From the NCBI RefSeq assembly GCF_016195855.1, contig NZ_JACPYU010000004.1:49912-113911 (forward strand): a DNA stretch of 64,000 bases. Reading direction: 5' to 3'. Below the pieces are notes generated by a model. That model did not search any database. It saw only the letters and a list, made by a program, of their open reading frames with translations, and was not told the origin of the DNA. Source of the DNA: Aquabacterium sp. (GTDB taxonomy: Bacteria > Pseudomonadota > Gammaproteobacteria > Burkholderiales > Burkholderiaceae_C). Both the position numbers and the translations under genes were made by a program. Every line of letters starts with the position of its first letter. Within the stretch, counting starts at the first letter, position 1. This document shows, in pieces, positions 38,309-46,212 of the stretch.

Positions 38309-38393
38309 ACAGGACAAGTGGTGTGACGCGGATGGCATGGGGCCATCCCAGACCATTGTTCACAGGTGTGATGAGGCTTTAGAGGACTGCATC

Positions 38394-39758
38394 ATGGCGA
38401 CCGTAGGCTCAGCAACAAGAGTTGACGGCGTTGACCTCCAGATGATGGTCAGCGCTGCAACTGCTTTTGCGCGCCCACAAAACGGCGTGAATGCCCCCTC
38501 GGCCGACACCGAATCGGATGCCCGCTTCTCGCAGGCCGCCAAACTGCGCAGCGCCACCTCGGCGGTGATGGACGCTGCCGCACGCCTGAACAAGACCCAG
38601 ACCTGGCAGGCCACCAAGGCCACGTCAAGCAACGAATCCGTGGTGCAGGCAGCCAGCGACAAGGCCGCCCCCGGCGACTACACGGTCAACGTGGACGCGA
38701 TGGCCATGGCGCAGAGCGCTGCTTCGGCCACCTTCTCCTCCTTGTCCACGGTTGTGGGCATCGGCACGCTCAACATCGAGCTGGGCAACTGGAACACCTC
38801 GCTGAGCACCTTCTCCACCAACCCCAACTGGCCCAAGGCCAGTGTCATGCTCGGCCCGAAGGACACCTCGCTGGAGCGCATCCGCGACAAGATCAATGCC
38901 GCCGGTGTCGGCGTGATTGCCCTGGTGGTCTCGGACGCAACAGGCTCGCGCCTGGTGCTGCGCTCGACCTCGACGGGTGAGGCCAATGGCTTCAAGGCCA
39001 GTGCCGAACCCAGCGGGGAAGCATCTGGCCAAGCCGCACAGGCCCTGGCCTCCCTGGGGGTGGACCCGCAATCCGTGGGCGGCAACGACCCCTTGACGCA
39101 GCCAGCACAGGATGCCCGGCTGCGCATCAACGGCCGTCAGGTCCAGTCCTCGCAGAACCTGATCGAAGACGAACACTCCGGCCTGACGCTCAGGCTCAAC
39201 GGACAGAGCCCTGACCCGGTCAGGATCCACGTTGAATCCGACACCCAGGCCATCGCGCAGGACATCCACGCCTTCGCCCATGCCTACAACGACATGGCGA
39301 CCCAACTGGCTGCCAGCGATCCGGCATCCACCGATGCCAGCATGCAGGCCGCGCACGCCATCGAGCAGCGCATCCAGGAAGCCTTCAGCCCGACGACGGG
39401 CGCGAGCTCCCTGAGCCAGCCCTTCCAGTCCATCGGCATCCAGCTCAAGGATGGCCAGCTGCAGGTGGACGAGAGCGCGCTGGACGAGGCCTTGAAGCAA
39501 AAGCCCACCCAGGTCGAGCAACTGTTCGACGGCAGTGGTGGGGCGGGCCGTTCATCGGGCCTGGCCACGCGCCTGCTCGAGTTGGCCCGAAGCGACGAAT
39601 CGCTTGCCGCGACGCTGGACGCCTCCGCGCCCGCCAGCGAGCCGGACAACCCTTCTGCGGCAGGCGCCCTCTTCCGCCAGCGCCTCCTGGAGCAATACAC
39701 GCAATCGTCTTCGTCCATGCACGAAGACGAGGCCTCGATGTCGGCAAACGCGGCCTGA
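38394..39758 (+). CDS. FliD-like paralogue
   Basis: A 454-residue protein in the fliD-fliS interval. Domain pattern follows FliD: a short N-terminal segment (SATRVDGVDLQMMVSA), SSNESVVQAASDKAAPGDYTV, the recurrent ASLGVD and SLERIRDKINAAGVGVIALVV stretches, RINGRQVQSSQNLIEDEHSGLTL, and a C-terminal FQSIGIQLKDGQLQVDESALDEAL. The first coiled N-terminal segment that binds the hook-filament junction is much shorter than in the neighbouring FliD, and the C-terminus ends in a Ser/Glu-rich tail instead of the usual coil. It may be a modified cap, a minor tip protein or a decaying copy. AGAGGA precedes the start. Confidence 0.8.
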   Translation: MATVGSATRVDGVDLQMMVSAATAFARPQNGVNAPSADTESDARFSQAAKLRSATSAVMDAAARLNKTQTWQATKATSSNESVVQAASDKAAPGDYTVNVDAMAMAQSAASATFSSLSTVVGIGTLNIELGNWNTSLSTFSTNPNWPKASVMLGPKDTSLERIRDKINAAGVGVIALVVSDATGSRLVLRSTSTGEANGFKASAEPSGEASGQAAQALASLGVDPQSVGGNDPLTQPAQDARLRINGRQVQSSQNLIEDEHSGLTLRLNGQSPDPVRIHVESDTQAIAQDIHAFAHAYNDMATQLAASDPASTDASMQAAHAIEQRIQEAFSPTTGASSLSQPFQSIGIQLKDGQLQVDESALDEALKQKPTQVEQLFDGSGGAGRSSGLATRLLELARSDESLAATLDASAPASEPDNPSAAGALFRQRLLEQYTQSSSSMHEDEASMSANAA

Positions 39759-39797
39759 ATACCGCCTATTTCCTGGGATCACATCACGCCCAGGAGT

Positions 39798-39824
39798 TCA
39801 AGCTGCGAAGGGTGATGCCGATAA
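39798..39824 (+). promoter_or_regulatory. Sigma-28 (FliA) promoter of fliS
   Basis: TCAAGCTG at 39798-39805, an 11-base spacer, and a perfect GCCGATAA at 39817-39824, 40 bases before fliS. This is the best FliA match in the window. Confidence 0.75.
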
Positions 39825-39863
39825 AGCATTAACGCTGAAATCAGCATCACCCAAGAGCTCCAG

Positions 39864-40325
39864 ATGTACGCCACTGCTACCGGATCCTCCGCCAGTATGT
39901 TCGGTTCAAAAAACATGAGCAGCGTCTATCGCCAGATTGACATCGAAACCGGTGTCAGCGGCGCTTCTGCGCATCAACTCATCACCCTGCTCTTCAATGG
40001 TGCGCTCGACAGCATCGCCCAAGCCAAGGGCGCAATGCAGACCCGCAACATCGAAGGCAAGTGCGCGGCCATCTCCAAGGCCGTGCGCATCGTCGACGAA
40101 GGCCTCAAGGCCGGCCTGGACATGCGCGCGGGCGGCGAGCTCGCGCAGCAACTGGGCGACCTGTACGGCTACATCACCATGCGCCTGACACAAGGCAACC
40201 TGCGCAACGACACCGAAGCGCTGGATGAATGCGTCAGGCTGCTGGCCCCTATTCGAGATGCGTGGGTGTCCATCGCCCCCGCTGATGCCACTGTTGTCCG
40301 CGCAGCCATGGAGGTGCACGCATGA
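39864..40325 (+). CDS. fliS: Flagellin export chaperone FliS
   Basis: A 153-residue helical chaperone that binds the C-terminus of flagellin and prevents early polymerisation. Seen are YRQIDIETGVSGASAHQLITLLFNGAL, the typical AKGAMQTRNIEGKCAAISKAVRIVDEGLKAGLD and LYGYITMRLTQGNLRND. Overlaps the FliT-like gene by 4 bases (40322-40325). Confidence 0.95.
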   Translation: MYATATGSSASMFGSKNMSSVYRQIDIETGVSGASAHQLITLLFNGALDSIAQAKGAMQTRNIEGKCAAISKAVRIVDEGLKAGLDMRAGGELAQQLGDLYGYITMRLTQGNLRNDTEALDECVRLLAPIRDAWVSIAPADATVVRAAMEVHA

Positions 40326-40669
40326 ACGCCCCAGAATTGATCACTGCGCCCGACGAAGACCTGATGAACGGGAATCTGTTGAGCTACTACGAAGCCATCG
40401 AACACGCCAGCCTGGACATGCTCAACGCCGCTCGTGCCGGCGACTGGGATACCGTGGTCAAGCTGGAGGGCGCCTGTGCCGTGCTGATCGCCCAACTCAA
40501 ACATGCCTCCGACGATCACCCGCTGGGGCCTGAAGAGGTGGCATTCAAGACGCGCATCATGCAGCGCATCCTGGTCAACGATGCAGAGATCCGCAACCTG
40601 GCGGAGCCCTGGATCAACGACCTCAGTCGCATGATGGGCAACGCCACCGACCCCACCAAGATGCACTGA
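40322..40669 (+). CDS. fliT: FliT-like flagellar protein
   Basis: A 115-residue all-helical protein directly after fliS with translational overlap ATGA. It has the FliT-like pattern LLSYYEAIEHASLDMLNAARAGDWDTVVKLEGACAVLIAQLK. FliT binds FliD as an export chaperone and can restrain FlhDC in enterics. Sequence similarity in this family is low, so the call rests on length, helix pattern and position between fliS and ycgR. Confidence 0.8.
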   Translation: MNAPELITAPDEDLMNGNLLSYYEAIEHASLDMLNAARAGDWDTVVKLEGACAVLIAQLKHASDDHPLGPEEVAFKTRIMQRILVNDAEIRNLAEPWINDLSRMMGNATDPTKMH

Positions 40670-40685
40670 GCACCCAAGGGCACAC

Positions 40686-41426
40686 ATGCCAGGTTCACGC
40701 GCTGCCGCTGCCGAGCTGGACGACTACCGCATCACCTCGTCCGTCGAGATACAAGCCCTGCTCAAGCAGTTGCTGGATGCCCGCTCCATGGTCACGCTCA
40801 GCGGGCCCAATGGTGAGAGCTACACCACGCTGATGTGGACGGCCGAAGACAACCGTCACGGCCTGTGCTTCAGTGCCGAAGACAGCGACGCCCGGCTGGA
40901 TGCCCTGCTGGAGTCCGGCGAGATCGTGGCCGTGGCCTATCTGGACAGCATCAAGCTCCAGTTCGATCTGGAAGGCGTGGTCCACGTCAAAGGTGGCCAC
41001 CACAGCGCACTCAATGCGCAGTACCCCAAGGTGGTCTACCGCTTCCAGCGCCGGGCGGCCTTCCGGGTCCAGCCCCTGGCCACCAAGAGCCCCGTTGCGC
41101 GCTTTCGCCACCCGGCCATGCCCGAAATGCAGCTCGCGCTGCGCGTGCTGGACGTGAGCCTCAGCGGTGTGGCGCTGTTCCTGCCCGACAACGTGCCCAT
41201 GATCGCCGCGGGCGTCAAGATCGGCCAATGCCGTCTGGACCTCGATGACGACACGAGCATGGACGTCACCTTGATGATCCACCATGTCACGGCCATCCAC
41301 CCCGAGTCCAAAGGGGCGCGCCTGGGCTGCGAGTTGATTGGCATGGACTGGAGCGACCGCACGCTGCAGTACTACATCAACCAGACGCAAAAACGCCGTC
41401 TGGCGATGGCAGCTGACAAGCGTTAA
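40686..41426 (+). CDS. ycgR: Flagellar brake protein YcgR (PilZ, c-di-GMP)
   Basis: A 246-residue two-domain protein. The N-terminal YcgR domain (about 14-115) is followed by a PilZ domain starting with the c-di-GMP motif RRAAFRVQPL and the DVSLSGVALFLP segment, ending with LGCELIGMDW. It slows the motor when c-di-GMP is high. Located 16 bases after the FliT-like gene in the flagellar operon, which fits. Confidence 0.9.
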   Translation: MPGSRAAAAELDDYRITSSVEIQALLKQLLDARSMVTLSGPNGESYTTLMWTAEDNRHGLCFSAEDSDARLDALLESGEIVAVAYLDSIKLQFDLEGVVHVKGGHHSALNAQYPKVVYRFQRRAAFRVQPLATKSPVARFRHPAMPEMQLALRVLDVSLSGVALFLPDNVPMIAAGVKIGQCRLDLDDDTSMDVTLMIHHVTAIHPESKGARLGCELIGMDWSDRTLQYYINQTQKRRLAMAADKR

Positions 41427-41460
41427 GCAAGCCTTTCGGCTTGGCTGATAGCATCGGCGC

Positions 41461-42423
41461 ATGACCGCGCCTGCTTCTACCCCCACCTCCCCGTCCGGAT
41501 CCCCCACACCCTGGGTGATCGCCACCCGTGAAAGCCGCCTGGCCCTGTGGCAGGCCGAGCACATCCGCGACCTGTTGCAAAGCCGCTTCGGGCGCCAGGT
41601 GCAATTGCTGGGCATGACCACCAAGGGCGACCAGATCCTGGACCGCGCCCTCTCCAAAGTGGGCGGCAAGGGCCTGTTCGTCAAGGAGCTGGAAGTTGCC
41701 CTGGAAGAAGGCCGCGCCGACCTGGCCGTGCACTCCCTCAAGGACGTGCCCATGGAGTTGCCCGATGGCTTCGTGCTGGCCGCCGTCATGGAGCGCGAAG
41801 ACCCGCGTGACGCGCTGGTCTCCAACAAGTACGCCTGCCTGGCCGAGCTGCCGCAAGGCGCCGTGGTGGGCACATCCAGCCTGCGCCGCCTGGTGCAATT
41901 GCGTGCGCGCCGCCCGGATCTGCGCATCGAAGCGCTGCGCGGCAACCTCGACACCCGCCTGCGCAAGCTCGACGAGGGCCAGTACGACGCCATCGTGCTG
42001 GCTGCCGCCGGCCTCAAGCGCCTGGGCCTGGCCGACCGCATCCGCGAGCTGATTGCCACGACCGACATGTTGCCAGCCGCCGGCCAGGGCGCGCTGGGGC
42101 TGGAGATCCGCCAGAACCACGCGGACCTGGGCCCGGCGCTGCAAAGCCTGGCGCACCAGCCCACCTGGCTGGCCACCATGGCCGAGCGTGCCGTCTCGCG
42201 TGCCATGGGCGGCAGTTGTTCCATGCCGCTGGCGGCCTTCGCCGAATGGCGTGGCGACACCCTGGTGCTGCGCAGCCTGTTGGGCCACCCGGAGCAATCC
42301 ACCCTGGTGCAGGCCCAGGCCGAAGGGCAGCCTGGCACACACGCCGAAGCCGAAGCCCTGGGCCGTTCCGTGGCCGAACAACTCAAAGCCCAGGCCGGGC
42401 CGGACTGGCTGGCTGCACTTTGA
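41461..42423 (+). CDS. hemC: Porphobilinogen deaminase (hydroxymethylbilane synthase)
   Basis: A 320-residue enzyme that joins four porphobilinogens. The dipyrromethane cofactor is held by C253 in [11 protein letters not shown]. Other conserved stretches: [77 protein letters not shown] and [27 protein letters not shown]. First of hemC-hemD-hemX-hemY. Confidence 0.97.
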   Translation: MTAPASTPTSPSGSPTPWVIATRESRLALWQAEHIRDLLQSRFGRQVQLLGMTTKGDQILDRALSKVGGKGLFVKELEVALEEGRADLAVHSLKDVPMELPDGFVLAAVMEREDPRDALVSNKYACLAELPQGAVVGTSSLRRLVQLRARRPDLRIEALRGNLDTRLRKLDEGQYDAIVLAAAGLKRLGLADRIRELIATTDMLPAAGQGALGLEIRQNHADLGPALQSLAHQPTWLATMAERAVSRAMGGSCSMPLAAFAEWRGDTLVLRSLLGHPEQSTLVQAQAEGQPGTHAEAEALGRSVAEQLKAQAGPDWLAAL

Positions 42424-42443
42424 CCGCCACCTTGCCCCACGCC

Positions 42444-43268
42444 ATGCCAGGCGCCAAGCAACCTGCGCTGCAGGTGCTGGTGACCCGCCCCGAGCCCCAG
42501 GCCAGCATCTGGGCGGCCGACCTGCAGTCCAACGGGCTGGACGCCCACGCCCTGCCCCTGATCGCGATCGACGGCCCTGCCGACCCGCTGCCCGTGCTGC
42601 AGACCTGGCACGACATGGCCCGCCTGCGCCTGCTCATGTTCGTCAGCCCGGCCGCCGTCGAGTGGTTCTTCAAGCTGCGCCCTGAAGGCGCTGTCTGGGC
42701 CGAAGGCACCCTGGCCGCCACCCCGGGCCCCGGCACCGCGCACAGCCTGCTCAGCGCTGGCGAATCGGCTGGCCTGCGTGCCAACCAACTCTTGTCGCCC
42801 GACGCCTCGGCCGAACAGTTCGACTCCGAGGCCTTGTGGCCGCTGCTGGCGCCGCTGGACTGGCGGGGCCAGGACGTCGCCATCATCAGCGGTGGCGACC
42901 AGCAGGAGGCCAAAGGCCGCAACTGGCTGAGCCAGCAGTGGCGCGAGCGCGGTGCCACGGTCCACGCCGTGCTGACCTACCAGCGCGGCCCAGGCGAATG
43001 GGCCCCTGCTCAGCAGAAGCTCGCCAGCGAGGCCCTGCGCTCGCCCGAGCAGCACATCTGGCTGTTCAGCAGCTCCCAGGCCATTGACCACCTGGTCGAG
43101 CACCACCTGCCGGCCAGCGGCCTGCCCACCCCGGACTGGTCCACCACCCGGGCGCTCGTGACCCACCCCAAGATCGCCGAACGCTGCCGCCAGTTGGGCA
43201 TCCAGCGCATCACGTCAACCCGCCCAACCCTGGATGCAGTGGTGGAAGCACTACGATCCACCGAGTAA
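42444..43268 (+). CDS. hemD: Uroporphyrinogen-III synthase
   Basis: A 274-residue HemD-type protein that closes hydroxymethylbilane to uroporphyrinogen III. LQVLVTRPEPQASIWAADLQSNG at the N-terminus, LLMFVSPAAVEWFF and WLFSSSQAIDHLVEH are the alternating strands of the two Rossmann-like domains. The ATG at 42444 is chosen; a TTG at 42420 overlapping the hemC stop would add eight residues. The family is poorly conserved, but position after hemC makes the call secure. Confidence 0.93.
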   Translation: MPGAKQPALQVLVTRPEPQASIWAADLQSNGLDAHALPLIAIDGPADPLPVLQTWHDMARLRLLMFVSPAAVEWFFKLRPEGAVWAEGTLAATPGPGTAHSLLSAGESAGLRANQLLSPDASAEQFDSEALWPLLAPLDWRGQDVAIISGGDQQEAKGRNWLSQQWRERGATVHAVLTYQRGPGEWAPAQQKLASEALRSPEQHIWLFSSSQAIDHLVEHHLPASGLPTPDWSTTRALVTHPKIAERCRQLGIQRITSTRPTLDAVVEALRSTE

Positions 43269-43330
43269 GGCGGCGGACATCCGGTGTCTTCACCGTCGCG
43301 ATCTGACCACGTCGATACAATGATTTCACT

Positions 43331-44500
43331 GTGACCGACACCAGCGCCCCCACCAACCTCCCCACACCTGTCCAGATCGAAGCCATCCCGCTCGATCCTC
43401 AGGTCGATTCCGACGCGCCCGCCAACTGGGTGCGCTGGGCCGTTCTCATCCTGAGTGTGGCCACGGCCGGCTCGGCCTGGATGGCCTGGAGCAGCCAGAA
43501 GAAGGTCCAGTCGCTGGAGCAGGAGCTGGTGCGCCGTCAGCAAGACAGCCAGGGGCAGGCCACGGAAGCCCGCGTCCTGGCCCGGCAGGCCCAGGAGGCC
43601 TCGCGTGAGGCCACCGCCCGCACCACGCTGCTGGAGACCCGCATCGCCGAAGTCGCCCTGCAACGCAGCCAGGTCGAAGACCTGATCAAGACACTGAGCC
43701 TGTCGCGTGACGAGAACCTGGTCGCCGACATCGAAGCCGGCCTGCGCGTGGCCAGCCAGCAAGCCACCCTGACAGGCAGCGCCGAGCCCCTGATCACGGC
43801 CATGCAATCGGCCGATGACCGGCTGACACGTGCCCGCCAGCCGCGCCTGGACAACATCCGCCGTGCCCTGGCCAAGGACCTGGACCGCGTGCGTGCCACC
43901 CGGGTGGCCGACACCGCCTCCCTGACCATCCGTCTGGATGAGGCCGCGCGCCTGGTTGACGAGGTGCCCCTGCTCAACCAGCCTGAAGTGGTGATGGCCC
44001 CCGTGCCCAAGGCAGATGCCGCCCCCAAGGCCAACGTGAACACCAAGCCTGCAGGCAAGAACAAGGCATTGCCCAATCAGGCAGCTGCCTCCGATGCGGC
44101 CGCCACGGACAGCCCCACCTGGGGCAGCCACATGCTGGACTGGACCAAAGGCGCGGCCCAGACCTTCTGGAACGAAACCCGTGGCCTGATCCGCCTCACG
44201 CGCATCAGCCGCCCTGAGGGCATGCTGATCTCGCCAGATCAAGGTTTCTTCCTGCGCGAGAACATCAAGCTGCGCCTGCTCAATGCCCGCCTGGCGCTCT
44301 TGAGCCGCCAGAACGCCGTGGCCCTTGCCGACCTGCAGAACATCCAGGCGACCGTGCCGCGCTACTTCGACCTGCAGTCCCGCAAGACGCAGTTGCTGCA
44401 GTCCATGCTGACTGACGTGGCCGCGCAAAGCCAGCAGACCACCGTACCCCGCCCCGACGACACCCTGGCCGCGCTGTCTGCGGTCTCGGGTGGCCGCTGA
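43331..44500 (+). CDS. hemX: HemX-type protein (uroporphyrinogen-III C-methyltransferase-like)
   Basis: A 389-residue single-pass membrane protein with GTG start. A hydrophobic segment at about 36-55 (WVRWAVLILSVATAGSAWMAW) is followed by a coiled-coil region (about 57-125) rich in Gln, Glu, Arg and Ala. A C-terminal domain (about 255-385) follows a Pro/Ala/Lys-rich linker. Despite the common annotation name, no methyltransferase fold is visible; it is thought to scaffold haem enzymes at the membrane. 26 bases before hemY. Confidence 0.9.
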   Translation: MTDTSAPTNLPTPVQIEAIPLDPQVDSDAPANWVRWAVLILSVATAGSAWMAWSSQKKVQSLEQELVRRQQDSQGQATEARVLARQAQEASREATARTTLLETRIAEVALQRSQVEDLIKTLSLSRDENLVADIEAGLRVASQQATLTGSAEPLITAMQSADDRLTRARQPRLDNIRRALAKDLDRVRATRVADTASLTIRLDEAARLVDEVPLLNQPEVVMAPVPKADAAPKANVNTKPAGKNKALPNQAAASDAAATDSPTWGSHMLDWTKGAAQTFWNETRGLIRLTRISRPEGMLISPDQGFFLRENIKLRLLNARLALLSRQNAVALADLQNIQATVPRYFDLQSRKTQLLQSMLTDVAAQSQQTTVPRPDDTLAALSAVSGGR

Positions 44501-44526
44501 CCGCCGCACCGCAAGGACGCCCACTC

Positions 44527-45780
44527 ATGCGCTCCATTGTCTGGTTCCTCGTGCTGGCCGTGGCCGCCGTGGTGGGTGCAACCGCACTGGGCGCCAATGA
44601 CGGCCTGGTCACCATCTACTGGCTGGGCTGGCGCGCCGACATCTCGCTCAACCTGTTCCTGCTGGGGCTGGTGTTGATCTTCCTGGCCGTGTACTCGCTG
44701 GTGCGCGGCCTTGACGGCCTCCTGGCCCTGCCCGAGCGCGCCAAACGCTGGCGCGTCTCCCAGCGCGACCGCGTGGCGCAAGCCGCCCTGCGCGAAGGCC
44801 TGGCCCTGTACATGGCCGGCCGCTACACCCGCGCCCACAAGGCCTGCCAGCGCGCGGTGGCCATCCAGGCCGACACCCCCGAGCTGACGCTGGACGCCGA
44901 GTTCACCGCCCTGGCCCACCTGCTGTCGGCCGGCAGCCTGCACCGCCTGCAGGACCGCAAGCGCCGTGACGAGCATCTGCAACGCGCGATCGACCTGTCC
45001 CGCCTGACCCGCAAGCCGCGCGCCACCGAAGAAGGTGCCCGCCTGCTGGCCGCCGAATGCGCGCTGGAAGACCGCGACGCCCGCCGCGCCCTGCACGACC
45101 TGTCCGAGCTGCCGCCGGGTGTGGCGCGCCGCACACAGGCCCTGCGCCTGAAGCTGCAGGCCACGCGCCTGGCACGCCAACCGGTCGAAGCGCTCAAGAC
45201 CGCCCGCCTGCTGGCCAAGCACCAGGGCTTCACCCATGTGGCCGCCGAAGGCCTGCTGCGCACACTGGCCATCGAGACGCTGGACTCTGCCCGCGATGCC
45301 GACCAGCTGCGCGCCCTGTGGCAGAACCTGGACAGCAATGACCGCAAGGACCCGCTGGTGGTGGCGCACGCCGCCCGCCGCATGGCGGACCTGGGTGCCC
45401 AGCTTGAAGCCCGCCAATGGCTGGCCCCTCTGTGGGATCGCATTGCCCAACACACGCCCGACGCAGTGGACGCCCTGTCCAACGCGCTGTCGCACAGCCT
45501 GCTGGGCCTGGAAGCCGAATGGCTGCCCCGCCTGGATGCCACCACACAAGCCGCACTGCGCAACCCCGCACTGGCCCTGACGCTGGGCCTGGCCCTGTCA
45601 GAGCGCCAGTTGTGGGGCAAGGCCCGCGGCATGCTGCTGTCTGCGGCCAACGACCTGCAGCTTGATCTGGAGCGCCGCCGCATGGCCTGGGCCAAGCTGG
45701 GCCAACTTGCTGAACGCGAGCACCGCCCCGAAGAAGCAGCCCGTTTCTATCGCCTTGCTGCGCTGCCTGATCGCGATTGA
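44527..45780 (+). CDS. hemY: HemY-type heme biosynthesis membrane protein
   Basis: A 417-residue protein with two N-terminal hydrophobic helices (about 3-22 and 38-62), then helical TPR-like repeats (ALREGLALYMAGRYTRAHKACQRAVAI; AARFYRLAALPDRD at the end). Family HemY_N plus TPR. Not the protoporphyrinogen oxidase also called HemY in Gram-positives. Its role in haem biosynthesis is inferred mainly from the conserved hemCDXY order. Confidence 0.92.
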   Translation: MRSIVWFLVLAVAAVVGATALGANDGLVTIYWLGWRADISLNLFLLGLVLIFLAVYSLVRGLDGLLALPERAKRWRVSQRDRVAQAALREGLALYMAGRYTRAHKACQRAVAIQADTPELTLDAEFTALAHLLSAGSLHRLQDRKRRDEHLQRAIDLSRLTRKPRATEEGARLLAAECALEDRDARRALHDLSELPPGVARRTQALRLKLQATRLARQPVEALKTARLLAKHQGFTHVAAEGLLRTLAIETLDSARDADQLRALWQNLDSNDRKDPLVVAHAARRMADLGAQLEARQWLAPLWDRIAQHTPDAVDALSNALSHSLLGLEAEWLPRLDATTQAALRNPALALTLGLALSERQLWGKARGMLLSAANDLQLDLERRRMAWAKLGQLAEREHRPEEAARFYRLAALPDRD

Positions 45781-45847
45781 ATCGAGCCTGAACGCCATCA
45801 AACGGCGCGCCCATCGGGGCTCAAAAAGCAGTTTGTATGACGACTTG

Positions 45848-45877
45848 TTTACACATGCTCGTAAACCATGCTATAGT
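45848..45877 (+). promoter_or_regulatory. Promoter of the tRNA-Arg pair
   Basis: TTTACA at 45848-45853 and TATAGT at 45872-45877 with an 18-base spacer, ending 11 bases before the first tRNA. Confidence 0.5.
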
Positions 45878-45888
45878 CTCACTTCTCG

Positions 45889-45965
45889 GCGGCTGTAGCT
45901 CAGTTGGATAGAGTACTTGGCTACGAACCAAGGGGTCGTGGGTTCGAATCCTGCCAGCCGCACCA
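45889..45965 (+). tRNA. tRNA-Arg (ACG), copy 1
   Basis: 77 nt with an encoded CCA. The acceptor arms GCGGCTG/CAGCCGC pair fully; the anticodon stem CTTGG/CCAAG encloses loop CTACGAA with anticodon ACG (A34 expected to become inosine); the T arm contains GGTTCGAATCC. Confidence 0.97.
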
Positions 45966-46008
45966 GTTTCACCTCACAGTGTCAAACCGGTAACCGAGAA
46001 CATTTTTA

Positions 46009-46085
46009 GCGGCTGTAGCTCAGTTGGATAGAGTACTTGGCTACGAACCAAGGGGTCGTGGGTTCGAATCCTGCCAGCCGCACCA
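46009..46085 (+). tRNA. tRNA-Arg (ACG), copy 2
   Basis: 77 nt, identical to the first copy over its full length including CCA, and separated from it by 43 bases of unrelated sequence. The two are probably one transcript, ended by the hairpin at 46089-46125. Confidence 0.97.
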
Positions 46086-46088
46086 GAC

Positions 46089-46125
46089 AAACCGCCTGAA
46101 GGTCAACGCCTTCAGGCGGTTTTTC
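46089..46125 (+). terminator. Intrinsic terminator after the tRNA-Arg genes
   Basis: ACCGCCTGAAGG, a short loop, CCTTCAGGCGGT and then TTTTCTTTT. The same stem recurs after both lipase genes (50693-50734, 52299-52333). Confidence 0.92.
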
Positions 46126-46212
46126 TTTTGGCTCGGCGCCATTTGACATTTGCTCTTGCGAGCATTCGTCCAGCAAGGCGCGACCAACTGGCGCGCCCTG
46201 CTTGCATCTACG

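Noticed and set aside
41430..41447. Small hairpin after ycgR as a terminator
   Set aside because: Only a 6-bp stem (CAAGCC/GGCTTG) with no T tract; hemC may even be read from upstream.
40695..43166. Open frame of 823 codons opposite ycgR, hemC and hemD
   Set aside because: Spans three well-supported genes on the other strand and its translation is low-complexity.
45889..46085. The tRNA-Arg repeat as an integration site of a mobile element
   Set aside because: Both copies are complete with CCA and a short normal spacer; there is no integrase gene or partial tRNA copy nearby.
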